DNA of 64,000 nt from the NCBI RefSeq assembly GCF_002234675.1, contig NC_019875.2, positions 22,066,299 through 22,130,298 of the forward strand. Direction: 5' to 3'. Below are positions 34,277 to 44,493 of this stretch, piece by piece; the stretch's first letter is position 1; each line of letters starts with the position of its first letter. The position numbers and the translations under genes are program-made. The DNA comes from Oryzias latipes (taxonomy: Eukaryota > Chordata > Actinopteri > Beloniformes > Adrianichthyidae). Below the pieces are notes generated by a model. That model was given only the letters and a program-made list of their open reading frames with translations. It was not told the origin of the DNA and searched no databases.

Positions 34277-34757
34277 GCGAGAGTGACTGATCCAGCAACC
34301 CTTTTCCAGCAGGCGAGCGCGGAGGCTCACAGCAGCCAGGAAAAAAGTCATTTTACGCGCAGGAGAGAGAGACGGGCGCTGCGCTGCGCGTTCTGCGAGG
34401 ACACTTGAAACAACAACAGGTGGGTCTTTTTGAAGGCAAAAGTCCTTTTAAAAAATGTTCAATCGACTAAAGTAGGAACATTATTTTAAAAAAGTGCTTT
34501 TTGTGTATTTTGCTGATAGAAAAATGCCGAAATAAACTGAAATGTGTGATGTACAGTTGTTGGATGATGTTGTGTTTCAGCATTTTTGCAACTTCCTTTG
34601 CAAAAACAGTTGGTAAAAGCTTGGGGTTTATTTGGAACTCCTGTTTTGGTAAATAAAATGTTTTAAACTATAAAGAGCATCTCATTTTATTGGTATGGAG
34701 TCTTATTTACATTTTTTTTATGTTAGAGAAACTGTGAGCTGAAGCATCTAAACAAGC

Positions 34758-36123
34758 ATGTGGCTACTGGAGAAGCTCCGCAGCTCCGTAGAGAGCAGTG
34801 GGACAAATTCCCAGACCCCACAGATGACAGAGGCCATTCCAGTCTCCGTTTATGCCAACGTACTCACTCCAGAAAGGATCCCTGATTTCTTTATCCCACC
34901 TAAACTTGTGTGCTGCCCGCCAGATGAGTCTCCCAGCCCAGAACCTCTGCACTGCTCCACTCTCAGGCCATCCGCGTCAGACCATGCCATCTGCAGCAAG
35001 AGCCCCAGAGCTAGGAGAAGCAAGAATCCCACCAGCCCTCGCCTTTTTGCGAAAAACCTTCAAAAGTCAGCTAACCGCCATATCATCCAGATTGAGAGTG
35101 CGGATGAGCCTGCTGCTGGGTCTGCGGGGAAGGGGGATGTTGACGTCAACACCAACGCTGACCCCCAGTCGCAGACTGCAATGTCTTTACCGTATGTTCC
35201 AAAGGCCCAGACTTCCTATGGCTTTTCTACCCTGGTGGAGTCTCCTCACACCCGACGTAAGGAGAGTTTGTTCCACAGCGACCCCAACAGTCCTAGCACC
35301 TCCCCTAACTCCCAAAGGCGTTCCCAAGGTGGGACCCTTCTGGCCCCAGCTGACCCCAATCCCTACAGGTACTTCAGCGGAGGTGAGAGTGACACCTGCT
35401 CCTCAGCGGAATCTTCCCCCTTCAACTCTCCTCTTCTGTCTCGATCTGCCTCCCTACTGCGCTCTATTACCAAGGAGACACAAGCCAAGGTACAAACTCC
35501 TAGTTGTGCACGAGTTCTGTGTTTTTCTCTTCTGCATTGCTTATGAACCTGCTGTCTCTTTTTTATTTCAGGTGTCGCGTGCCAAACGCTCCTTGGCTCG
35601 CCACAGCTCTCTCTCAACTGATGAATGCAGCTCAGCGGACAACAGCCCCAACATGCAGCGGCGCCGCACGCGCTGCCCCCCCTCTCCTGCTTTCAGGGGA
35701 AGTAAAACAAGCAGCACCAGGGGCGCAGCGTCAGATCTCCTGCAGCGCGAGCACACGATCTATCTCCACAAGGGGGGCACACTGAGACTGAGTACTCACT
35801 ACGATGCCGAGGCGGCCCGGCTGCGGATTCGAGTGCTAGCTGCAGAGGCCCTATACAACACGCAGACGGATCTCAAAAGCATCAACTGCTGCGTTGCCCT
35901 CTACCTGAACCCTGGTAAGCAGCAGAAACAAAGAAGCACCATCATCAAGAACAGCAGGAACCCGGTTTTCAATGAAGACTTTTTTTTTGACGCACTGCCC
36001 CAGGCACAAGTAAAGAGCCTGGCCATGAAGATAAAGGTGGTGAACAAAGGAACCAGTCTGAGGAGAGACGTGTTACTTGGGGAAAGGGAGGTGCTCCTCA
36101 GTGAGCTGCTTGCAGGCCTTTAG
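34758..36123 (+). CDS. c2cd4c: C2 calcium-dependent domain-containing protein 4 (C2CD4C-like), copy 1
   Basis: The coding sequence is joined from 34758-35489 and 35572-36123, giving 427 residues (human C2CD4C is of similar size). The 82-bp intron (35490-35571) begins GTACAA, ends TTTATTTCAG and is in phase 0; reading through it gives a premature stop after 262 residues, before the C2 domain. The N terminus has the family motif NVLTPERIPDFFIPPKL (residues 34-50). A long Ser/Pro-rich, low-complexity middle follows (residues 55-300), with basic patches such as SRAKRSLAR and MQRRRTR. A single C2 domain covers about residues 312-425 (LRLSTHYDAEAARLRIRVL, NPVFNEDFFFDAL). The usual SDPYV calcium loop reads TDLKSINCCV, so calcium binding is doubtful. 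C2CD4 proteins are known as nuclear-localised factors; their biochemical role is poorly defined. The ATG is the first in the second exon and starts the conserved MWLLEKLRSS. Paralogue assignment (C rather than A, B or D) is inference. Confidence 0.88.
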
Positions 36124-36632
36124 ACATCTCCTGTCAAGACTCGGGAGAAAACAGTCACCTGTCACAGGTGGAGGGCTTTCTCCCCTTCACACTGACAACC
36201 TTTTTGTACCACTTCAGAGCTGACAAATGCCGGACAGGAGAAAGCATTTGAAAACAGTTTTGTCATGCTCTTAGCTTATGTCTTTGATTTTAAACACATT
36301 CATTTTTTATTTACTTTTTTTTTTTTAAGTCCAATTTTACCAAAAGCAAGCAGCTACAACCTGCATGCTTGCCAGAAACAGTGCGATGTGAGCTTTGGAG
36401 CTTTGACTTTCAGGTGTTTCTTTTGAAGCAATGACACATGATGCATAGATGTGCTACTATTTAGCTGTGTTGATATTTGCATCAGCTTTACTTTTGTGAT
36501 AAATCTTAATAACCTTAGAGTGTATTTTTTGCATGAAAAAGTCCAAAGTAAAAATGAATGTTTACTCACTGTAACTTCTTGCAGATGTGTTGTAAAAAAA
36601 AGATCTTAATGTGCTCAGTTTAAAAAAGTATG

Positions 36633-36638
36633 AATAAA
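36633..36638 (+). terminator. Poly(A) signal, c2cd4c copy 1
   Basis: An AATAAA lies about 510 bp after the stop codon, inside the duplicated unit. The 3' UTR before it is AT-rich and has no further reading frame of note. Confidence 0.7.
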
Positions 36639-37237
36639 CATCACAAGAAGTTATTCCAGTGTTTGCTTGTTTCTTTAAATTTTCAATTTTTGGGGGCGTC
36701 TGGGTTTCTTTCTGCATGTATTTCCTCCACATTCTCTTCATGGTCAAAAAGAATGCCAATTGTTCTTTCTTTGGCTCTAAAGTTCTTCAATATAGCATCT
36801 CTGAGACTGTATTCATTAAACAAGGCAAAGCAAGACATTCATGGTTGTTTTTCGGTTTATATTTCGCAAAATTGTTGCACTCAAATTCATTTTTTTTAGT
36901 GAGTTTATGATCCTTTGCTGAGTTCAGTCCAGTTAAGGCGTTTTTGTTCCGCGTAATAACTGTTGTGTAGGCTTGCTGATAACTCACGAGGGAATGGCGC
37001 GAGCCTAAACGCCAACTACAATTCATTTGGAAATGAAAGAAAAAGAAAGGAGATAAATCGAAACAACGAGGAAGAGAGAATTCAAAAAGTTTGCAACACT
37101 TAGAAGCTGAGGCAACAGCTGATAAATGCCCTCCCCGCTGCCTACCTCGCTCTCTTCCCCCCCCCCCCCCGTGCCTCCGCGCGCACGCAGGGAACAATTT
37201 GAAGGCAAATATCATGCGAAGGTTTCACAACCCTCTC

Positions 37238-37271
37238 ATTGGCTCAGAAGTCAGAGACCCCATCATATAAA
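37238..37271 (+). promoter_or_regulatory. c2cd4c copy 2 core promoter
   Basis: The inverted CCAAT box (37238-37242) and the TATAAA (37266-37271) are kept unchanged from copy 1, as are the leader exon and its GTGGGT donor. The second copy should therefore be transcribed, but it has only about 310 bp of the original upstream DNA before the promoter boxes; beyond that lies the 3' end of copy 1. Confidence 0.72.
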
Positions 37272-37752
37272 GCGAGAGTGACTGATCCAGCAACCCTTTT
37301 CCAGCAGGCGAGCGCGGAGGCTCACAGCAGCCAGGAAAAAAGTCATTTTACGCGCAGGAGAGAGAGACGGGCGCTGCGCTGCGCGTTCTGCGAGGACACT
37401 TGAAACAACAACAGGTGGGTCTTTTTGAAGGCAAAAGTCCTTTTAAAAAATGTTCAATCGACTAAAGTAGGAACATTATTTTAAAAAAGTGCTTTTTGTG
37501 TATTTTGCTGATAGAAAAATGCCGAAATAAACTGAAATGTGTGATGTACAGTTGTTGGATGATGTTGTGTTTCAGCATTTTTGCAACTTCCTTTGCAAAA
37601 ACAGTTGGTAAAAGCTTGGGGTTTATTTGGAACTCCTGTTTTGGTAAATAAAATGTTTTAAACTATAAAGAGCATCTCATTTTATTGGTATGGAGTCTTA
37701 TTTACATTTTTTTTATGTTAGAGAAACTGTGAGCTGAAGCATCTAAACAAGC

Positions 37753-39118
37753 ATGTGGCTACTGGAGAAGCTCCGCAGCTCCGTAGAGAGCAGTGGGACA
37801 AATTCCCAGACCCCACAGATGACAGAGGCCATTCCAGTCTCCGTTTATGCCAACGTACTCACTCCAGAAAGGATCCCTGATTTCTTTATCCCACCTAAAC
37901 TTGTGTGCTGCCCGCCAGATGAGTCTCCCAGCCCAGAACCTCTGCACTGCTCCACTCTCAGGCCATCCGCGTCAGACCATGCCATCTGCAGCAAGAGCCC
38001 CAGAGCTAGGAGAAGCAAGAATCCCACCAGCCCTCGCCTTTTTGCGAAAAACCTTCAAAAGTCAGCTAACCGCCATATCATCCAGATTGAGAGTGCGGAT
38101 GAGCCTGCTGCTGGGTCTGCGGGGAAGGGGGATGTTGACGTCAACACCAACGCTGACCCCCAGTCGCAGACTGCAATGTCTTTACCGTATGTTCCAAAGG
38201 CCCAGACTTCCTATGGCTTTTCTACCCTGGTGGAGTCTCCTCACACCCGACGTAAGGAGAGTTTGTTCCACAGCGACCCCAACAGTCCTAGCACCTCCCC
38301 TAACTCCCAAAGGCGTTCCCAAGGTGGGACCCTTCTGGCCCCAGCTGACCCCAATCCCTCCAGGTACTTCAGCGGAGGTGAGAGTGACACCTGCTCCTCA
38401 GCGGAATCTTCCCCCTTCAACTCTCCTCTTCTGTCTCGATCTGCCTCCCTACTGCGCTCTATTACCAAGGAGACACAAGCCAAGGTACAAACTCCTAGTT
38501 GTGCACGAGTTCTGTGTTTTTCTCTTCTGCATTGCTTATGAACCTGCTGTCTCTTTTTTATTTCAGGTGTCGCGTGCCAAACGCTCCTTGGCTCGCCACA
38601 GCTCTCTCTCAACTGATGAATGCAGCTCAGCGGACAACAGCCCCAACATGCAGCGGCGCCGCACGCGCTGCCCCCCCTCTCCTGCTTTCAGGGGAAGTAA
38701 AACAAGCAGCACCAGGGGCGCAGCGTCAGATCTCCTGCAGCGCGAGCACACGATCTATCTCCACAAGGGGGGCACACTGAGACTGAGTACTCACTACGAT
38801 GCCGAGGCGGCCCGGCTGCGGATTCGAGTGCTAGCTGCAGAGGCCCTATACAACACGCAGACGGATCTCAAAAGCATCAACTGCTGCGTTGCCCTCTACC
38901 TGAACCCTGGTAAGCAGCAGAAACAAAGAAGCACCATCATCAAGAACAGCAGGAACCCGGTTTTCAATGAAGACTTTTTTTTTGACGCACTGCCCCAGGC
39001 ACAAGTAAAGAGCCTGGCCATGAAGATAAAGGTGGTGAACAAAGGAACCAGTCTGAGGAGAGACGTGTTACTTGGGGAAAGGGAGGTGCTCCTCAGTGAG
39101 CTGCTTGCAGGCCTTTAG
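37753..39118 (+). CDS. c2cd4c: C2 calcium-dependent domain-containing protein 4 (C2CD4C-like), copy 2
   Basis: The coding sequence is joined from 37753-38484 and 38567-39118, giving 427 residues. It is identical in protein to copy 1 except at residue 203, where copy 1 has Tyr (TAC) and this copy has Ser (TCC), in the Ser/Pro-rich middle region just before RYFSGG. Intron, frame, N-terminal NVLTPERIPDFF motif and C-terminal C2 domain are all intact, so there is no sign of pseudogene decay. Ser at this position fits the surrounding Ser-rich tract, but which state is ancestral cannot be told here. Either both copies are expressed and give double dosage, or the pair is one locus with two alleles misassembled in tandem. 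Confidence 0.85.
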
Positions 39119-39628
39119 ACATCTCCTGTCAAGACTCGGGAGAAAACAGTCACCTGTCACAGGTGGAGGGCTTTCTCCCCTTCACACTGACAACCTTTTT
39201 GTACCACTTCAGAGCTGACAAATGCCGGACAGGAGAAAGCATTTGAAAACAGTTTTGTCATGCTCTTAGCTTATGTCTTTGATTTTAAACACATTCATTT
39301 TTTATTTACTTTTTTTTTTTTAAGTCCAATTTTACCAAAAGCAAGCAGCTACAACCTGCATGCTTGCCAGAAACAGTGCGATGTGAGCTTTGGAGCTTTG
39401 ACTTTCAGGTGTTTCTTTTGAAGCAATGACACATGATGCATAGATGTGCTACTATTTAGCTGTGTTGATATTTGCATCAGCTTTACTTTTGTGATAAATC
39501 TTAATAACCTTAGAGTGTATTTTTTGCATGAAAAAGTCCAAAGTAAAAATGAATGTTTACTCACTGTAACTTCTTGCAGATGTGTTGTAAAAAAAAAGAT
39601 CTTAATGTGCTCAGTTTAAAAAAGTATG

Positions 39629-39634
39629 AATAAA
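39629..39634 (+). terminator. Poly(A) signal, c2cd4c copy 2
   Basis: The AATAAA is retained at the same position relative to the stop codon as in copy 1, apart from one extra A in the run before it. Confidence 0.7.
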
Positions 39635-40041
39635 CATCACAAGAAGTTATTCCAGTGTTTGCTTGTTTCTTTAAATTTTCAATTTTTGGGGGCGTCTGGG
39701 TTTCTTTCTGCATGTATTTCCTCCACATTCTCTTCATGGTCAAAAAGAATGCCAATTGTTCTTTCTTTGGCTCTAAAGTTCTTCAATATAGCATCTCTGA
39801 GACTGTCATTCATTAAACAAGGCAAAGCAAGACATTCATGGTTGTTTTTCGGTTTATATTTCGCAAAATTGTTGCACTCAAATTCATTTTTTTTAGTGAG
39901 TTTATGATCCTTTGCTGAGTTCAGTCATTATGATGGCAGAAGACTTTGATCATCTTACAGCCAAGCTTAGAAAAACTGCCAACAGAAAGACGGTAAATGT
40001 GTTATGTGTCCTGGTTGGTAGTTTAAAGTTTATGTTTAAAA

Positions 40042-40246
40042 CCCTTGTGCTATCTTAGATGACCCCACCCTTACATTGATCTGTTATTCCTACCATGACA
40101 AAGGTGGATAAAGTTGGAAAGATTTCATGTAATCCATGGACACCAGTGAAGATCACAAATCATTGAAGAAAAAAGGTTCAGCGCACTGTCTAGTGGGTCT
40201 AGATGACCCAACTCCCAACGTTAAAGTGCCTAGGATAGCACAAGGG
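40042..40246. mobile_element. piggyBac-like MITE, copy 3
   Basis: A 205-bp copy with CCCTTGTGCTATC / GATAGCACAAGGG ends, in the orientation of copy 1. The flanks AAAA and TTGA are decayed from TTAA. It lies about 120 bp after the second duplicated unit. Confidence 0.8.
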
Positions 40247-40822
40247 TTGAACCCTTGAGGCCAACTGAGAATCACTTTTGGGTGGCACTGCAGCACCCTC
40301 TGCTGGTGATGCAGCATGATGATAGCATGTCAATGAAATTTTTTGTTAAAGCTCAGAGCATCAATCTGTAGCAATGTCTTTTCCTTAACTCTAGTCCTTG
40401 CAGAACAAAAAAACCTTCGACTGTCTTATAGCTCTATCATCAGACAAAGAAGCACATTTCTGCTACAGACAGACAAGAACTAATTTGTCCACAGGACTCT
40501 TATACTCTTCTCTGCAAACTAGGCTCCTGATGGTCATTATAATTGCTCCTCTGTAAAGTATTGATCTTTTTAGTCCCAACAATCTAAAAACTCTCTAATC
40601 TCAAGGCACTGCTTTCCTTAAATAATGCTTTGAATCATAAGTGAGAAGACCACATAGAACAACAACCTTTTACTAAGAAATCTGTTTTATTTTTAAATTC
40701 TAAACAGACCTTCTTTTTCCTATTTCACCCTCTTGCATTAATGTTTTACCAAACATAAAGACTCTTTTAAGTGTTTTTCTATGTTCACACAAGGCATATG
40801 ACGCACATTCTTGATGTTTAGC

Positions 40823-41309
40823 TAATGCTGTTCACACTGGACTGCCGCTGCCCGATACTAGCACATGTCCGCCACCTACTTTTGGAAGAGGCTAAGTATG
40901 AAATGTCAAAGTGCTGCAAGTCTTGCTCCAGGGTTTTCCTTTCACAGCTCTTTTACGATGAAAGATTTGGCGTCATGTAATTCCAGGCGAGCCCAAAACT
41001 ATGAATTTCTCCACCTTGATCAATTTTCAAATGGTTGGCAGCACTTCCGTGAATTAAAGGGACCACACCCACATCAAAATAGAGTTGCTGATTGGTCAGG
41101 GTTCAACTGGTTTAACTTTCAATGCACATTCAGGGGCCGAGCGTTTTGTAAGTAGATCCAGAAAACGGTAGTAGAAACTTTTGAAATGTGAACGAGTGAG
41201 TTTTGAATGCAGAAGACTGAAACGTGCATTTACGCACGTTCACATAGAATTTTCATTGGAAGTGGCTGCTTAAAGACTCATCGCCAAGGACGGTGTGAAC
41301 GTAGCATTA
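40823..41309. mobile_element. Probable non-autonomous DNA element with TAATGCT..GTTCACAC ends
   Basis: The left end TAATGCTGTTCACACTGG and the right end (inverse) TTAATGCTACGTTCACACCG are imperfect inverted repeats. The 490 bp between them have no coding signal; a 96-codon frame at 40865-41155 has no recognisable features. The 3-bp flanks TAA/TTA could be a Harbinger-type target, but this is uncertain. Confidence 0.45.
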
Positions 41310-43628
41310 AGATTTGAGGCTTTTTACAGAGACTAATAACCTGATCTTAATGATTTTCCTGTATGTTTCATTAGACAATTTGTCTCTTCACCAATTCTAT
41401 AGCAAATATATTTATTAAATTGATTAAATCCGGTCCTACTATGTGAACCAAACCTTACTGTCTGCATTAGTTATTGAGTAAATTGGTCATTTAATTTACA
41501 CTGGTCGGGATTTGGACAGCTTTAGGCAAGTCAATGATCAGTTGGTGTTCTGGTAATAGTCTCTGACTAGGAAAATTAAGCACTTGGGTCTATACTAAGC
41601 TGTTGGGATCCTCTATGGACGTTTACATTTTAATTCCACAAAGATAATTAATATTTTAATGAGTGCTCTGTTAAAACTAGTTGAAAATTACTTTCATGCA
41701 CTAAAATGAAGAATAGATTAATCTTTCTAATAAAAAAAAAAACATTCCCAGATTTTGTCACAATAATCTGTTTTCAATGAGCTTTTTTTTACCAGTCTAA
41801 TAATTTAACAGGTTTTAAATTAAAAAGTTTGTTCTTAAGTTTGAGAACAGTGGCACAAGGGTGTAGCGGCTGACATTTGAGATTATCTGATCATTTCTTT
41901 GCATTTAGATGTCAGCATTTATGCAGACCTTGTTCATTTTTCAACCCCAGCACCCTTTTTACTCTTTATTTCATACAATTTTTTGTATGTTTTGTTTTGT
42001 TCTTTTCAATAAACCTGATGCTGCAGAATTGGCAGATCCCTATATGTTAAAGGTTATTACTTTCCCACACAATAGCAGCTACATTGTAGACTTTTGTTTG
42101 CAACCTGTTCTTTCCATAATAAAGTTGTTTTTGTTTGTTATTTTCATAAAAGCATCATCTTTGTTTTTCACTTGTAATGCTTCTTTCATTTAAAGAAGCA
42201 GCATCATACATTTCTATAAGTTGCTGCAATTGACATACAATCTAAAGCAATGTAAAACAGGTATATCATTCGCACTTTCCTTTATTACTGGAAAAATAGT
42301 CCAGAAGAGAAAACAAAATGATTGTTTACGATACTATGAAGCCTGGTACAATCCATGATCAACTATTAACAGCAGGTGATGTTATTTGCTCACAATCCAG
42401 GGAGGCTCATGTCTATGAGACAGAAGTTATTTTTATCTTTACTCAGCCTGCAGCTTCGATTGAGACTCACTGATACTTAAGACTCCCATGAAGAGCCTGT
42501 AATAGCTTTGGGTGGTTTCTTGTTTTAGGGAACCGTGTGAGCTATATAAAGAACCAACACCATTAATTTTTTCTAGTAATTAAATGGAAATTTAGCTTAA
42601 GTCATCATCATCTGAGGATTGTGTTTGACTGTGTTTTTGTTCTATGAATAGCTGCACCACTAAAAATGTGCTTTGCCTTATTGAGATAGGCTTGCAAAAC
42701 AGGTTTTCAGACTATTTGTTTTTTATGAAAAAAGTGGCAACAACCAGTCCTTTAAAATGTGAATGCATGCAGACTTACCATTTAACATCCAGGCTGTAAA
42801 GTCATTTCCCTGTCTAATGCTGAGAATTCAATTTCCGGTTGGCCAGAGATGCAATAGCAACCTAAAGTATCGGCTGTCAATAATGTATTTGTCTATAGGG
42901 ATTTTTTTTTTTTTGATGAACATAAAGATTAATCTTGCAAATATCTTCTGCTTGGTTAATAAAAAATACAGTTATAAAAACAAACACATTTTAAAACCTG
43001 GTAAATAAAGGACAAAGTGTGTTCATTTGTCTGAGGATGCTGACATAGTAGGTATCTTACATTTTCTAAAGAATTAACTGAAGATACAGATGGCCTGAAA
43101 AAACAACAAAAAATAAATAAAATAAAAGGTCATTAAAACGTTTTTAAAAAGTAATGTCAGCATTTTACATGCCTTAAAATTAGTTACATTTATACAAAAT
43201 GTTACATTAAATGTTAGTTACATTTAGATGTCCAATTTTAAAGTTGGACAACCTCCATATCCTTTAAAAAATGAATAATATTAATCATATTTCAGAGCAT
43301 TACATTTTTACAAGTATATACATATTTGTATATTCTATTGACCTTTGACTTGTTTTGTTTTGCTTTTCTTGAATTTTAGTTTTATTTATTTGTTTTTACT
43401 CTGCCTGATATAACCTTTAAAAGGCCCTGCATTGTTAGATTTACAATTGTTGTCATTATTTATTTTCTTGTCTGTTGTTCTGTTTGTTTTATTCTGGCTG
43501 CAAATACTCAGAACTTGTTTTGTTGCTGTTTGTTGATTCACTACGAGTGAAGCCATGTTTTGTAATGCTCAATGGTTCGATAGAGAAAAGGGTTTAAAAA
43601 AAGAAACTTAGGCAAATCAAATTTCTTA
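41310..43628. other. No gene seen
   Basis: AT-rich intergenic DNA between the c2cd4c pair and fem1a. It has several AATAAA words and short frames but no supported exon. A frame of 94 codons at 41909-42193 is hydrophobic only because of its T-rich composition. Confidence 0.45.
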
Positions 43629-43960
43629 AAGTCCCACTCTGAGGAAAATTGCTTTGGAGGACATTTGTAAAGACAATTAAGCTTAAATTGCATTTCTGAA
43701 TATTTCTTTACCGAAATCTTTGTGAATCAAGAAGGGAAAAAAACGCAATTTAAAAAATATATGTCACGTAGAAACACAAGCTCCCTGCTCTGCTCCTTTC
43801 TGATGCAACCACTTGCAGATGATTAGATTCATGTAAGTCTTTAGCATCTGGCTCAGAACTGTTCAATAGAATAGCTTCAATATCGCTCACCATTTTTGTT
43901 GCACCAGTAATGTTAAGTTGGAGGTTTGAGGGTCTGTAAGCTGGCAGAAGAGCATGTAAA
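43629..43960 (-). repeat. P2X7-tail-like repeat, partial copy
   Basis: It begins with the terminal AAAGTCCCACTCTGA end and runs on the minus strand through the coding-like core (region 43800-43895: GAGCCAGATGC, CTGCAAGTGGTTGCATCAGA). The other end is lost near 43960. Confidence 0.65.
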
Positions 43961-43993
43961 GCTCTAATTTGTGGGTGTTGGGAAGAGGAGTTG

Positions 43994-44046
43994 GGTTGCT
44001 ATATTGTATATTATATTAAATATTATATATTATATTATATTATATC
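43994..44046. repeat. AT-rich microsatellite
   Basis: A (TATAT/TATTATA)n tract with imperfect units. Confidence 0.7.
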
Positions 44047-44282
44047 CCCTAACATTTGAAGTGACATTTCTATTAAATTGTGGTAACATGCTGTATTTCT
44101 TTCCAATATGTGTACTTTGTTTTTGTTTTTTTAAGGATTTCATGTATATTTCCGGTACGAAATGATACGAAATTGGTCAGATTTGCATTCGTTTCATTTG
44201 TATGTAAATTGCTTTGGTCGTTTGCCACATGTGAAATTGAGTGTGTGGTGTAAATAACTAAAACATGCCCTAAAATACATTA

Positions 44283-44344
44283 CCCACAATGCTTTGTTGA
44301 ACGCGTCAACAGCGACCTGTCAAACAACAGAAACGCCATCTTGA
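44283..44344 (+). promoter_or_regulatory. fem1a promoter elements (ZNF143/THAP11-like and YY1-like sites)
   Basis: CCCACAATGCTTTG (44283-44296) resembles the core of the ZNF143/THAP11 site common in CpG promoters, and CGCCATCTTGA (44334-44344) matches the inverted YY1 site (AAGATGGCG), usually close to a start site. No TATA box is seen, and CpG density rises from here into the gene. Matches are by eye and are predictions. Confidence 0.45.
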
Positions 44345-44453
44345 CAGCACCCTCAAAATGGCAGGAAGATGTGAGCCCGAAACGGAGTCCCCGCAGCGAC
44401 ACCGCAACTCTGAAGCATAAAATAGGACTTGTTTTCCCCGCAGGCGGACGGTT

Positions 44454-44492
44454 ATGGGGTTGTTGAGCGGCGCCGCAGCACAAAGCCTCTAA
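44454..44492 (+). CDS. Upstream open reading frame of fem1a (12 codons)
   Basis: An ATG with G at -3 and G at +4, a fair start context, opens a frame encoding MGLLSGAAAQSL and stops with TAA at 44490-44492. One base later comes the fem1a start codon. Such a position suggests control of fem1a translation through scanning past or re-initiation after the short peptide, provided transcription starts upstream of 44454. The effect is inferred, not shown. Confidence 0.4.
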   Translation: MGLLSGAAAQSL

Positions 44493-44493
44493 A

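Larger units (their letters stand above)
33937..36927 (+). repeat. Tandem duplication unit 1 (c2cd4c gene with promoter)
   Basis: This 2991-bp unit is repeated directly at 36928-39924. The copies differ by a poly-C length (10 against 14, near 34166 and 37157), two single-base indels in the 3' part and at least one substitution (A at 35365, C at 38360). The unit carries the whole transcription unit from upstream of the promoter to beyond the poly(A) site. Confidence 0.95.
36928..39924 (+). repeat. Tandem duplication unit 2 (c2cd4c gene with promoter)
   Basis: This is the 2997-bp direct copy of 33937-36927. The junction reads GTTCAGTCCAGTT, which combines the right border GTTCAGTCATT with the left border TACATCCAGTT and shares only the two bases TC. 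That suggests end joining rather than recombination between repeats. Confidence 0.95.

Noticed and set aside
34852-36123. A 423-codon frame across c2cd4c (and its twin at 37847-39118)
   Set aside because: In the first exon it is the wrong frame; it reads through the intron and only coincides with the true frame in the second exon.
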